The notes under the pieces: model-generated
Database searches by the model: none
What the model was told of the DNA's origin: nothing
The model's input: the letters and a program-made list of their open reading frames with translations, nothing else
In this document: in pieces, positions 17,207 to 27,452 of the stretch
Layout: every line of letters begins with the position of its first letter
Position numbering within the stretch: the first letter of the stretch is position 1
Assembly (NCBI RefSeq): GCF_947500065.1
Contig: NZ_CANMQT010000016.1
Span: forward strand, 1 to 64,000
Direction: 5' to 3'
DNA from: an uncultured Aquimarina sp.
GTDB lineage: Bacteria; Bacteroidota; Bacteroidia; Flavobacteriales; Flavobacteriaceae
Length of the DNA: 64,000 nt
Position numbers and translations under genes: made by a program

Positions 17207-20056
17207 TTAAGAAGAGGTTTTCAAGAACTTTTTAGACATTTGGTTGTTAATTACAAGAAAATATAGCCCTTCTTCGAGTGAGGTAGTGTCCAAAGCCGTG
17301 ACCAGGTTGTCATATTTTTTTATGACTTGTCCTAGCATGTTTACGATTTTGATACTATAAATATCCATCGATTCGTCTATTCCATTAATATACAAGATTT
17401 TGTTGGTTGGATTAGGATATACTGAGATAGTATTGATCGATAAAGGAGTATCAGACACAGACAATGTGGATACAGCGATACTCTCAGAAAAAGTACTACA
17501 GTTAGCTGCATTAAATACTTCCAACGTATAAGAGCCTGTTTCTTCTGCTATAAAGCTTTGATCTGTGGCATTTGTAATAGCTTCATTGTTAAGATACCAC
17601 TGGTAGGCATCGTATTCCTGATTTACCGTAATTTGACTGGTTTCTGGGTCAAAGGAAATGACTGGTTGATCAGGAGTATCAGATATTGTTACTGATATTG
17701 CTGTACGTTCTGAAGTTTCACATGCTCCTAAGGTTGTTATTTGCCAATCATACAAATAGTAATAAAACCCTTCAGGGTTACTTTCGGCGGTACTCCTTTT
17801 TATACTTACTATATCTACTATTTCATATGGATAATTGACGTCCTGGTTGTTACGGAATAAGTTCGAATTTTCAGTAAAACCTATTTCCATATTATCACCG
17901 GCAGGAATGTTTATATTAATATCAATGATGTTCTCTCCGTCTGGAATATTTATATCTTTTGATTCTAATATTTCACCAGAAGCATTTTTAAGTTGTAATG
18001 TTCTATTTCCTGAACCTTCGGCGGATACTTTGGCTTTTTTCAGAATAATAGGTTCTTTAACATCAAAAACCAGACTATACCCACCTTGATGAATATTACC
18101 TGAACTCGCACTAATTTCTTGTATTCCAACATCAGCAGAGGTAATCGGTCTTGTCGTTCCTGATACATAGTATATTTGGTTTTCGGTCAATTCTGGTGTT
18201 TCAAAAGTGCTTCCTGTAGCAATAACATTAGTACCATTCTCTTGATCATACCAAATGTATCCGTTACTTCCGGAAAGTGTTATAGATACGGATTCACCAG
18301 GACATACGACTTCATTAGTAGTATCGGGAACAGAGGCAATTTCAATGTCCAGGAAATTATCCTTAGTATTTGTGTCGTTACCAATATCATTTGTAACCGT
18401 AAGCGAAACGGTATAACTACCATTATCAGTGTAGGTATGGGTTGGGTTTTGGGAGGTAGCTGTGTTTCCATCTCCAAAATCCCATAAATAAGAAGTAACA
18501 GTGTTTATAGAAGTACTTCTAAAAGTAACCTGATTACAATCTTCGGTAGCTTCAAAATTTGCTATTGGTGGTTGGTTATTATTTCCAGGAGGGTAGGAGC
18601 CAGATATAGAATACAAACCAACAGATGAATAATCAGAATAGCCTGTTGATAGATTACCTTCTCCAACTCCATCGATTTCTATAAAATATGTGCCTCCGGC
18701 TAAAGTACTGGAGATACTCGCACTAAGATCTCGACTAGGACTGGAAATAGCAACTTCTTCTCCTGTACCTGTTAATATTTTAGCTTCAATATTTAGATTT
18801 GGATAATAGGGATCAGGTTCAAAACTAAACTCCACAGCACCTCCTGATGTAACAAAAGAAAATACATCTTTATCTTCTCTTGTGGAAATTAAACCTGTGT
18901 TTAGGGAAGCATTCACATCACCACTAGCATCTACAATCAATTCACTAGATGCTGTAAGTATATCTCCGTGATCATCTTGTTTATACCCAAACCCGTTACG
19001 ATCTCCTGATATAATCGCCATATCATCCTGATCCTGATTAGCACCGTCATATTCTCCTTTACTCCAATGACCAATAGGTTCACTAGCACTCCAACCCATA
19101 ATAGGGCTCCAATCTCCGTGTCCGGAATAATATACTGTTCCTGAAGTGGTTCCATCATGAGATAACCCTAGCGTATGTCCAACTTCATGTGAACCCGTTT
19201 CTCCAGCAGATCTGGTTCCAGAATTAAAAACCCAACACGGATCATCATTTCTGGTTGAAGAAAAAGAATTTAGATAAGCAACTCCTCCTGATCCTGGAGC
19301 AGCACTATCAGTAGATGTGAAAATAGCCATCATTCTTTTATTGATTGGAGTAGCTTCGTAGATAGATCTATTGGTGGTGATATTAATATCAAAAGGTCTG
19401 AAATCTTCAGCCATAATTCTCCAGATGTTGGTTATTTTTTCATCGTTATAGCCAGACGGTTGAGCGTTGATGGTGCCACCACCAACCCAGCTGGTTCCAC
19501 TAACTGTTTCTCCATCAAAATCTAGATATACTGTAAACTCTGATCCTGGTAAGCTTTGCAGATCAGGAGCTATTGCTGAAGCTCTGCCAGTTTTTTCTTC
19601 TTTAGAGGAGACCTTTTTAAAATCAATACACAAGACCTTGTTAATATCTTCCTCCTGTATCAGAACATCATCACTATCACCAGAATAATAACGATATGCT
19701 TTTTTCTTACCGAATAGTATAATTTTTCCCGTTACAATACCTTTATCTTTAATAATACTAAAGGTCGAACTACTATTATTGTTAATTATTCCTATTACTG
19801 AGTAGTTTTCGGTATTTCCTTTTCTGATGTTTATGATACCTTTTACATGTTCAGTATCCGATAATTTTAGTGTAACAACATTAGATTTATTAGTCATTAT
19901 ACTTTGACTAAAGTTTTCTTCACTTCCTAATTCGTAAGGTTTCTGATTTTGCGCAATACCATTATAAAAAATAAATAAAGCGAATGTCAAAATAAAATAT
20001 GGCTTGATGGCCAAACTTTTTTGTAGGTAATTTGTTGAAATTTGTAAAGGTTTCAT
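17207..20056 (-). CDS. Secreted metzincin-like zinc metalloprotease with PKD domain and T9SS sorting domain
   Basis: GSHEVGHTLGLSHDG (HExxHxxGxxH); PKD YLWDFGDGNTATSQNPTHTY; C-terminal VYPNPTNKILYI. Confidence 0.87.
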   Translation of the reverse strand: MKPLQISTNYLQKSLAIKPYFILTFALFIFYNGIAQNQKPYELGSEENFSQSIMTNKSNVVTLKLSDTEHVKGIINIRKGNTENYSVIGIINNNSSSTFSIIKDKGIVTGKIILFGKKKAYRYYSGDSDDVLIQEEDINKVLCIDFKKVSSKEEKTGRASAIAPDLQSLPGSEFTVYLDFDGETVSGTSWVGGGTINAQPSGYNDEKITNIWRIMAEDFRPFDINITTNRSIYEATPINKRMMAIFTSTDSAAPGSGGVAYLNSFSSTRNDDPCWVFNSGTRSAGETGSHEVGHTLGLSHDGTTSGTVYYSGHGDWSPIMGWSASEPIGHWSKGEYDGANQDQDDMAIISGDRNGFGYKQDDHGDILTASSELIVDASGDVNASLNTGLISTREDKDVFSFVTSGGAVEFSFEPDPYYPNLNIEAKILTGTGEEVAISSPSRDLSASISSTLAGGTYFIEIDGVGEGNLSTGYSDYSSVGLYSISGSYPPGNNNQPPIANFEATEDCNQVTFRSTSINTVTSYLWDFGDGNTATSQNPTHTYTDNGSYTVSLTVTNDIGNDTNTKDNFLDIEIASVPDTTNEVVCPGESVSITLSGSNGYIWYDQENGTNVIATGSTFETPELTENQIYYVSGTTRPITSADVGIQEISASSGNIHQGGYSLVFDVKEPIILKKAKVSAEGSGNRTLQLKNASGEILESKDINIPDGENIIDININIPAGDNMEIGFTENSNLFRNNQDVNYPYEIVDIVSIKRSTAESNPEGFYYYLYDWQITTLGACETSERTAISVTISDTPDQPVISFDPETSQITVNQEYDAYQWYLNNEAITNATDQSFIAEETGSYTLEVFNAANCSTFSESIAVSTLSVSDTPLSINTISVYPNPTNKILYINGIDESMDIYSIKIVNMLGQVIKKYDNLVTALDTTSLEEGLYFLVINNQMSKKFLKTSS

Positions 20057-20601
20057 GAGTTTGTTTGTGTGTGTGTAGGTTTACTTAAAAAATTAAATGC
20101 ATAATTTGAATTATTAGGGTATATCAACTCATGGACATTCATGTCCATAATAGATACACCTTACTTGCTAAAGAAACGGGAGGAAAGATATCACCAATTC
20201 CAATCCAAAGATTGAAATTTAAAATAGACGGTTCTGGAGCGCATCTATTTGTGGCATTGTTTCATTGCATGTTAGGTGGATCAAACTTGTTTAATTCAAG
20301 TTAGTATCCAAGAAGAATAACACAGAATATTCTAATTTATTATCAATTATAAGGAAGCTTATAGACTTTAAGTCATTATTTGTCAGGGTAGAAGATAGCT
20401 TGAAAACAAGGTTTTAAATAATAAAATCAATATTTACAAGGGTTTAAAGGTGTTTTTTGATTGAATTCCTGTACAATGTGATTATATCTACGTAAGAGTA
20501 TATTCACAAAGAAAATTAGTTTTTTAGATGAACTGTATCACAATTTAGAATTAATAAACTGTTTATAATGAGTGTTATAAACAATGTGGATGATTTTAAT
20601 A

Positions 20602-20721
20602 GCGTCCTGGTGGGCTATCCACTATATCTTTTTTATAAGTACCCTTGGAGAGCCTCAGGGTACTTCATAAAATAAGATTAGACCTGTCCAGAGTCTGTCG
20701 AAGGGTTTCTATCCCTGACGC
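20602..20721. repeat. 120-bp interspersed repeat R2
   Basis: GCGTCCTGGTGGGCTATCCACTATATC...CTGTCGAAGGGTTTCTATCCCTGACGC; close match to R1. Confidence 0.75.
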
Positions 20722-20851
20722 AAAATCGATACTATAGGTAGCTAATGTAAACCTAAGATTGTTATGTGTTATACATCGTGTTAGCCTAAGTATTAATAGG
20801 AGTTAGGCGAAATTAGTTTCTTTAATCCCCTTCGGATTAATGTATAGGTTA

Positions 20852-22240
20852 TTACTTTTTCTGCATTGCTTTTTTCAGGTTATCTTGATACACAGAAAGA
20901 TCTGGTGAGTTATCCGCAGTTGCAAGTTTTACTGCTTTTTTATAATTTCTTATAGACTCTTCATAGTTGCCAAGCATCATTAATCCTTCAGCATAACTAT
21001 CAAATCCATTCGCTGATTCAGGATGTAAAACTGTGTTTGCTTTGAATATACATACTGCAATTTTCGTCTTTTTATGTTCCATCATATATTGATATCCTAG
21101 TGCATTAATTTCCCATTCCTGTATAAGCCCCTTTTCGTTACAATCTTTTAGGGTGGCTAAGATATTTTTCTCAGAATTTGTTTCATCATAGGTTTCCAGT
21201 TTTGACAGAAGATTAGTGAAAGTATTGGTGTATAATTCTTTTAATTTTTTCCTGTGTTGATCAGCTGCTTTTTTAGCCAATTCATGCGCTTTACGATACG
21301 ACTCGTCATTCGTTACTTTGATTTCAGGAACTACACCTACGCCTTCCCAATTTGTTTTTGTGATCGGATTAATAGCTTTTCCGGTTGGGATAAAAACACT
21401 TAAGAATTCATTAATTGGACTAGTGCCACCTGGATTCGCTCCTCCTCCTGTAGTTTGCCCTACTAAGGTTGCACGTTTTTGTGTTTGCATATTATATGAA
21501 AATTCTTCAGCACCAGAAAATGTTTTTTCACTTGTTATAACAAATAAAGGAACGTCGATCATTTTTATTCCATCTACTTTATCCAGTGTATAAAAATCAA
21601 TTGTTCTATCACCTTCTCTAAAGTATAGACTGTTTAAGTGAATACCACCTTTAAAAAAATAACTACATAAATATTGAACCATTTCCGGATCTCCACCACC
21701 ATTTTTACTTAGATCTATTATAACTGCATCTGTATTTGCGATAAGTTTCATGTATGCATCTGCAATTGACTTCCCCTCTTTAAAGTAGGTAAATCCTCTT
21801 AAATCTAGATAGCCAACATTTCCTTCTAGTACCTTTATAGTATTAAAACCAGCATTGTATTCTTTTTTTCTTTTGAGATTATAAATTTTCTCTTCAATGA
21901 GTCGTTCTGGTGTCATAGAAGGAGCCTCATACGGAGGTTGGTTCATTATCCTCATATGCTTGTCATTATTGATCGATTGTACAGATTCAGTAAGTGCCGT
22001 AGCAAAACTTTCATTCGTTGTAAACTGATCAAAATGCCCTTTCTTAAACTGTTTCTTTAAATGTTCTTCAGTATCTTTTGCAATATCAGGAAAGACGTAC
22101 CTGTTATTCATCAATTCTGACAAAGTGTTAATTACCTCTTCTTTATATTTCTTACTTAATTCAATATCCTGTGAATAGATAGCAGTATAACATAGAGATA
22201 GCGTGAAAAGAAGAAAAAGATATTTACGAATTACCATCAT
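20852..22240 (-). CDS. S41 family peptidase with C-terminal TPR
   Basis: VGYLDLRGF..., AVIIDLSKNGGG, EKTFSGAEEFSYNMQ. Confidence 0.82.
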   Translation of the reverse strand: MMVIRKYLFLLFTLSLCYTAIYSQDIELSKKYKEEVINTLSELMNNRYVFPDIAKDTEEHLKKQFKKGHFDQFTTNESFATALTESVQSINNDKHMRIMNQPPYEAPSMTPERLIEEKIYNLKRKKEYNAGFNTIKVLEGNVGYLDLRGFTYFKEGKSIADAYMKLIANTDAVIIDLSKNGGGDPEMVQYLCSYFFKGGIHLNSLYFREGDRTIDFYTLDKVDGIKMIDVPLFVITSEKTFSGAEEFSYNMQTQKRATLVGQTTGGGANPGGTSPINEFLSVFIPTGKAINPITKTNWEGVGVVPEIKVTNDESYRKAHELAKKAADQHRKKLKELYTNTFTNLLSKLETYDETNSEKNILATLKDCNEKGLIQEWEINALGYQYMMEHKKTKIAVCIFKANTVLHPESANGFDSYAEGLMMLGNYEESIRNYKKAVKLATADNSPDLSVYQDNLKKAMQKK

Positions 22241-22327
22241 TATTTTAGGTTTTTAAAGCTAATTTAAAATATTGAACTTTCATAAAATTGTAAAAAAGTA
22301 AACGGTAAAGAAATAGTTCCAAATGTA

Positions 22328-23230
22328 CTATGATACGATAGGATCATATTGATTGGTGAATCGTTTAGAAATGTTAAGATTTGTAATTTCGATCAGGCTT
22401 GATTTTTGAGCAAAAAACTTAAAAGGAGTTATTTTAAAAATTGAATTGAAATCTTTAATGAAATGTGCTTGATCATAAAACCCTGCCTCTAAACCAATAG
22501 AAGTGAGACTCATATCAGGAAATTCTTCCTTAAGTTGAAGGATTCTATTCATCCGCCATATTTGCGAAACCTTTTTGGGAGAAAGTCCTACTTTATTTAT
22601 GAAATGTTTATGTAATGTAACTTTACTTACATTAAACTCTTCGAACAACTCGCGTATCCTGATGCTTCCATGTCTAAGCATAATGAAGTTTAACTGAGCT
22701 CTTAAGTTTTCGTCAACAGACATCGCTTTTGACAATAAGATATTTGTAAATTCATTAATAAGTTGTTCTTGTATGATGGCTTTACTTTCCATAGAAATTC
22801 TCTGGATAAGTAAATGTGTTATTTTATCAAGAGAGAAAACCTTTTCAAGGGCTACAATACTGTCATTAAAATCTATTAGTGGATTTTTAATGAGATTGGC
22901 AAATGCAAAAGGCTTAAAACGTACACCTGTAATATTAACGGCACTTTTCGATTTAAAACTTAATGAAGTGTTTGTTTGCCCTATAAAGTAAGCTCCTCGT
23001 TGTAGACGCATCCATTTGGTCTGCGAGTTGCTCCTTACAATACTTGGAGAATCAATAAAGATAATATTAAATGTACAGGTGGGTAGAAACATTTCTAAAG
23101 GATCTTTGGCCAATCGCTCATCCGAAAAGATATGCCAATAGCTTTCCACATGATGCGAAAATAAATGATCCGGTAATGTTTCTTTGTATATCATTTTATA
23201 TATAACGATCTGGTATATGAAAAGTGGCAA
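22328..23230 (-). CDS. AraC family transcriptional regulator
   Basis: C-terminal HTH: IRELFEEFNVSKVTLHKHF...IGLEAGFYDQAHFIKDF. Confidence 0.85.
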   Translation of the reverse strand: MPLFIYQIVIYKMIYKETLPDHLFSHHVESYWHIFSDERLAKDPLEMFLPTCTFNIIFIDSPSIVRSNSQTKWMRLQRGAYFIGQTNTSLSFKSKSAVNITGVRFKPFAFANLIKNPLIDFNDSIVALEKVFSLDKITHLLIQRISMESKAIIQEQLINEFTNILLSKAMSVDENLRAQLNFIMLRHGSIRIRELFEEFNVSKVTLHKHFINKVGLSPKKVSQIWRMNRILQLKEEFPDMSLTSIGLEAGFYDQAHFIKDFNSIFKITPFKFFAQKSSLIEITNLNISKRFTNQYDPIVS

Positions 23231-23271
23231 AATAAACTATACCTGAACCAATTAATTAATACACGCTGCTT

Positions 23272-23874
23272 TTATATTTCTTTTTCAAGTACCGGTATTA
23301 TTTTCTCTTTTATCATATTTGTTGCCTGTTCACCTATTGCTCCACCAGAAAAAGATTTTATAATAACCCCATTTTTATTTACTATATATGTTGTAGGGTA
23401 TCCAAATTGAATTTTGAATTTTTTCTCGATAATTCCATCTTCATTCGCAATATGAGAAAAATCCCATGGATGTTTCTTTAGAAATTTTTCTATTTCTGTT
23501 TTTTTATTCCTTCCTACTGAAATAAAGTTAACTTTTTCTGTTCCATATTTTTTTACAATTTCATTAAAGCCAGGTATTTCCGCTACACAAGGACGGCAAG
23601 TGGTAAACCAAAAATTTATAACGCAAACTTTTCCTTTTAGCATTTGGTCGTCTATTATTTTCCCATCTATTGTTTGCGTTTTAAAATTAGGTAATCTACT
23701 ACCGATCAAACAATTCGTAGTAGCAAAAAAATCCTTAGGGTTATCCTTTTTAACCTTAATACAATTTTGAATTCCTATTTCATATGAATTGCCTAATTCT
23801 TCATTTTTATTTTCTCTTTTTTTGCAACCTATAAGTGCAAAAAACACTGTAATTGTTAAAACGAAACTTTTCAT
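23272..23874 (-). CDS. TlpA-like thioredoxin-fold lipoprotein
   Basis: VINFWFTTCRPCVAEIPGF (CxxC); lipobox-like FALIGCKK. Confidence 0.8.
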   Translation of the reverse strand: MKSFVLTITVFFALIGCKKRENKNEELGNSYEIGIQNCIKVKKDNPKDFFATTNCLIGSRLPNFKTQTIDGKIIDDQMLKGKVCVINFWFTTCRPCVAEIPGFNEIVKKYGTEKVNFISVGRNKKTEIEKFLKKHPWDFSHIANEDGIIEKKFKIQFGYPTTYIVNKNGVIIKSFSGGAIGEQATNMIKEKIIPVLEKEI

Positions 23875-23898
23875 TTAATTATTTTTTTGATGACTTAC

Positions 23899-24091
23899 AA
23901 TGATTAATATATGTGTCGTAGCTGAGTAAAATGTTACCTAGCTTTTCGATTTATCCCTGCCTACCTGTCGGATGGCAGGCAGGTGCGCATTTTTATTTCT
24001 TGTTCAATTTATAAAAATCCAGCGCCAATGCAAAAAGGAAATGACCTTTCGATCTAGCACTAAACTTTACTCTGGTTTCATATATAATGTT
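23899..24091 (-). repeat. attC-like site, chimeric B/A (F1), degenerate
   Basis: Family B left half (AATGATTAATATATGTGTCGTAGC), CCTGCC... hairpin insert, then family A right half ending CATATATAATGTT; AAC changed to AAT. Confidence 0.65.
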
Positions 24092-24112
24092 AGGCATTCG
24101 TTTTTCTACTCA

Positions 24113-24688
24113 TTATGGATTAAATGGGCAACTTGTCCAAGGATATGCGCATTGGTTTTTTCTTTCAATCCAACCAGTATATTTGTTTTTGTTATGTGTA
24201 AAAGAAACTTTTGCCCAAAGTCCATCAGTGTCTATCAATTCTAGTTTTAAAAATTTACCTGATTTACAAACTAATTCAGAATTTAAGTCTGGTTTTTGAT
24301 AAAAAGGAACTCCTAAAGAATCTGGTAAAGACATATCTGCAATGTTAATTTTTAGATTTTTAAGCTTAACCCACATATTAAATGTAGAGGCTAGTTTCTT
24401 ATTAATTGAATCTTCCTTTCCAGGACCAACCATTAAATTTTGAATTTTAGCCCAACCATTTCGCGATTCTTTTATTGCGATTTTATACCATTGAGTCCTT
24501 ATTTTCTTATAATCAATTTTTAAAGACATTATTGATTTTCCTTTAATATTATCATAGATTACCAATGAGTCACTAGAAGTATTGTCAAAATAACATTCCA
24601 CATAATCATCATAAAAAAACTTAGTTTTCGTTTGAGAATTACACACGAATGAATAGAAAATTACTATAACTATTATTATGTTTTTCAT
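24113..24688 (-). CDS. Hypothetical secreted protein, possibly SH3-like
   Basis: Start trimmed to MKNIIIVIVIFYSFVCNSQ; C-terminal LELIDTDGLWAKVSFTHNKNKYTGWI resembles bacterial SH3. Confidence 0.6.
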   Translation of the reverse strand: MKNIIIVIVIFYSFVCNSQTKTKFFYDDYVECYFDNTSSDSLVIYDNIKGKSIMSLKIDYKKIRTQWYKIAIKESRNGWAKIQNLMVGPGKEDSINKKLASTFNMWVKLKNLKINIADMSLPDSLGVPFYQKPDLNSELVCKSGKFLKLELIDTDGLWAKVSFTHNKNKYTGWIERKNQCAYPWTSCPFNP

Positions 24689-24695
24689 GTTCGTT

Positions 24696-24796
24696 AAGAT
24701 ACATAGTTTACACAAGTTAAAGATTAGGTGTTTACACTAAATATACACAGACCTTTAGGTTTAGTACAAACGCCCTATGTTTTTTATACCGTGTTG
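24696..24796 (-). repeat. Degenerate attC-like site (D1)
   Basis: CTAAATATACACAGACCTTTAGGTTTAG...CTATG...CGTGTTG resembles the 3' half of family B copy B3; outer AAC lost. Confidence 0.4.
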
Positions 24797-24803
24797 TTCG
24801 TAG

Positions 24804-25784
24804 TTATTTTTCCATTTGCTTTAGAATCCAATCCATAAGTTCATGTTTATTTATAGCATCCCAAGTTGATTGGGTATTCTTTTTTTGTGATGGATTATCT
24901 TCAGGTTGTAAAACAATTAATTCAGTATTTTTATTTCCTGACAGTTCCAACTCAGCTAAAAAACCAACCATATCTGTCGAATTATTCTCATACAAAGTTC
25001 TTAGTTGCTTTGTTAACTTATATTTTATTGCAGGTTCTATATATGCCCTAACAGCAAAACCTTTGTAAATCTTAACATTTTTATTTTTTTCATCAAAGTA
25101 ACTGTATGATGAGAAATTGTGATAACTCTCTGGATTAGTTTTGGGAGTACCTTTCAAATGTGTTTCCAATAAATAATTTATAAATTTCGGTTCCCAAAGG
25201 TCAATTCGGTTTATTCTGATATCACGTTTATGTTGATACCATTTTCTTGTAAAATCCAATGTGAAATTGCAAATGACAATACCTTTTATGTTGAGTTGAA
25301 ATTCGAGATTACTCTCTTTCATAAATTTAATATATCGCATCGCTCTATGTCCAACTAAACTTGCTCCTAAAAAGAAAATGTTGTCATTTGGTAAATTATG
25401 TTTATCGAAGATTTCTTGAATTAGCTTGTGCGTAGAAATCATAGATGATTTAGAAAAGTAAAAGTCAAGAGGAATTTCGGTTGAAACTGACAATACCGCA
25501 AAGCCTTTTTCCAATGCTTGAGTATACATCTGTTTTGAGCTCCTGTTCTTCTTGTCATACCTTGAATCCTCAAGGAAAATAAGCACACCTTTAAGTTCTT
25601 TATTTTCAGGAAGCATTAGAGTATAACCTTTTTGAATAAAAGGGAAAAAGTCATTTTCTCCCGTTCCAACTCTAAGGCTATCATTTTTTGCTGGTTCGTA
25701 ATATTCAACCATTTTCTGTGAAAAAGAATTTATACTTAAAAGAATAAAAAAGAGCAAAAAAAATAGCTTAAAAGTCAATTTCAT
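24804..25784 (-). CDS. Putative secreted alpha/beta-hydrolase-like protein
   Basis: Signal peptide; FFLGASLVGHRAMRY nucleophile-elbow-like motif. Confidence 0.5.
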   Translation of the reverse strand: MKLTFKLFFLLFFILLSINSFSQKMVEYYEPAKNDSLRVGTGENDFFPFIQKGYTLMLPENKELKGVLIFLEDSRYDKKNRSSKQMYTQALEKGFAVLSVSTEIPLDFYFSKSSMISTHKLIQEIFDKHNLPNDNIFFLGASLVGHRAMRYIKFMKESNLEFQLNIKGIVICNFTLDFTRKWYQHKRDIRINRIDLWEPKFINYLLETHLKGTPKTNPESYHNFSSYSYFDEKNKNVKIYKGFAVRAYIEPAIKYKLTKQLRTLYENNSTDMVGFLAELELSGNKNTELIVLQPEDNPSQKKNTQSTWDAINKHELMDWILKQMEK

Positions 25785-25808
25785 TATTGGTTGTTATTAA
25801 TTACGCAC

Positions 25809-25998
25809 AATGTTTAATATATGTGTCGTAGCCGTGCAAAATGTTACCCAACTCTCGACATTTCCCTGCCTACCTGTCGGATGGCAGGCAGGTGCGCATT
25901 GATTGCTGTTTTTTCATTTTTGCAAGCATTGCGCCTTCATAAATATACAAAGACCTTTCGATTTAGGCTTAATCAACTATGATCACATATATCGTGTT
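25809..25998 (-). repeat. attC-like site, family B, copy B3 with hairpin insertion
   Basis: AATGTTTAATATATGTGTCGTAGC...ATCACATATATCGTGTT; CCTGCCTACCTGTCGGATGGCAGGCAGG insert. Confidence 0.65.
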
Positions 25999-26006
25999 GT
26001 ACACAG

Positions 26007-26762
26007 TTATTTTATAGCTTTAATCAGATTTTCCTTGGCTAACTTTAAAATTTCATGTAATTCTTTTAGAGATATTTCTTCTGCGTTATTAAAGTCAACT
26101 AGAACATGGTCATATTTTTTAGGATATTTTTCTTGTATTGCGTCTCTAACGAAGTTTACCGCAGGTCTTAGATGGCGATACTCTCCATCAACAATAATAG
26201 ATGATTTATAGAGCGCACAGAATAAACTATAAATGTTGTTAGACTCACATATTCGATTATCATTTTTATTCCAGCTTTTCTTAGAATCAATTAGTTTAAT
26301 AGTCTTTTCAATAATTTTCACTTCAATTTCACTAGGTTTGAACCAATTTCCTTGTAATTGTGCGTCTTGAAAGTTAAATTCTTTAATGACCATAGGGAGT
26401 ATTTTTGTCCCGTCTTCAAAGTTTCCAGCATAATAGCCATCTGTATATTGAATAAGTGTTGCTATTCGTTTAGGCATATTAGGCCAAGAAATCTCTACGA
26501 ATCTTTGAACTGTATCGTTTTTGATGATGGTGAATTCCATTGGAGATTTGCCATATGGAGCTAGAATGATAGTAGTTAAAGCCTTCCCATCCTTAATTAT
26601 ATTATACCTTCCCTGATGCACTTTTCCATTCTCATCAGTGTAGGATCCAAACCAAAGAAGTTCTTTCTGTGCGAAAATATTACTAGAAACGAAAAATAGA
26701 AGTAGTAAAAGAAGAAGATTTGTGTAAGACGGTGATTTGATTTTTTTGATTGATGATTGCAT
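26007..26762 (-). CDS. Hypothetical secreted protein
   Basis: 251-aa ORF with hydrophobic N-terminal region. Confidence 0.6.
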   Translation of the reverse strand: MQSSIKKIKSPSYTNLLLLLLLFFVSSNIFAQKELLWFGSYTDENGKVHQGRYNIIKDGKALTTIILAPYGKSPMEFTIIKNDTVQRFVEISWPNMPKRIATLIQYTDGYYAGNFEDGTKILPMVIKEFNFQDAQLQGNWFKPSEIEVKIIEKTIKLIDSKKSWNKNDNRICESNNIYSLFCALYKSSIIVDGEYRHLRPAVNFVRDAIQEKYPKKYDHVLVDFNNAEEISLKELHEILKLAKENLIKAIK

Positions 26763-26855
26763 GATTTTTATATTTAACGGTTAAATATAAGAGTCTAATT
26801 AAATCAAAATGTTACAGTTCTATAGGATAGTAAAGTATGCTCTGTAATTGGTTAC

Positions 26856-27026
26856 AACTTTAAATATATGGTAAGTGGGGTAGAAAACAAGAGATTATTT
26901 TCGATTTAGACACAAGCCAATTTTTTTATCTTTTCAATTTTAAAGCCAAATCAAAAGATTTGGCGACTTCGCAAATAGACAACAACTTTTTGATTAATCA
27001 CTAATCGCCCTATTTGCTATAGTGTT
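26856..27026 (-). repeat. Divergent attC-like site (E1)
   Basis: AACTTTAAATATATGGTAAGTGGGG...CGCCCTATTTGCTATAGTGTT; same AAC-N5 / N3-GTT frame (+ strand). Confidence 0.5.
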
Positions 27027-27036
27027 GTAAAACGTT

Positions 27037-27429
27037 TTAATCTTTTAATTCCAGTTTAGTTTTCTTACGGTCTGGATCAACCCAATTGATAGTCCAAAGA
27101 TTTATGTTATCGATGCTAAATTTAGACAAATCGATCTCAAAAACCTCTTTGAATTCTTTGTTTAATGCTTGGGTAGCTGTCAGATTAATGGCTTTACTTT
27201 CGTTATCAGCTACAGCATTAACTTCGTAAATCAATAATGCAGAATTTTCAGATGAATTCTTTGTTTTGATAATTAGAGACTCATTTACTATATTAAGTTC
27301 AGGCTTTTCACTCATTTCAGAATAAAATACTCCTTTCTCTCCAATAGAACAGGCTCCCAGTAAACCTGCAATTAAAGCAATAAATAATAACGTTTGAAAT
27401 CTGATATTTTTTAATTTTAATAGTTTCAT
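27037..27429 (-). CDS. Hypothetical lipoprotein
   Basis: LLFIALIAGLLGACSIGEK lipobox. Confidence 0.6.
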   Translation of the reverse strand: MKLLKLKNIRFQTLLFIALIAGLLGACSIGEKGVFYSEMSEKPELNIVNESLIIKTKNSSENSALLIYEVNAVADNESKAINLTATQALNKEFKEVFEIDLSKFSIDNINLWTINWVDPDRKKTKLELKD

Positions 27430-27452
27430 TTATTTGATGTTAAATGTTTTAG

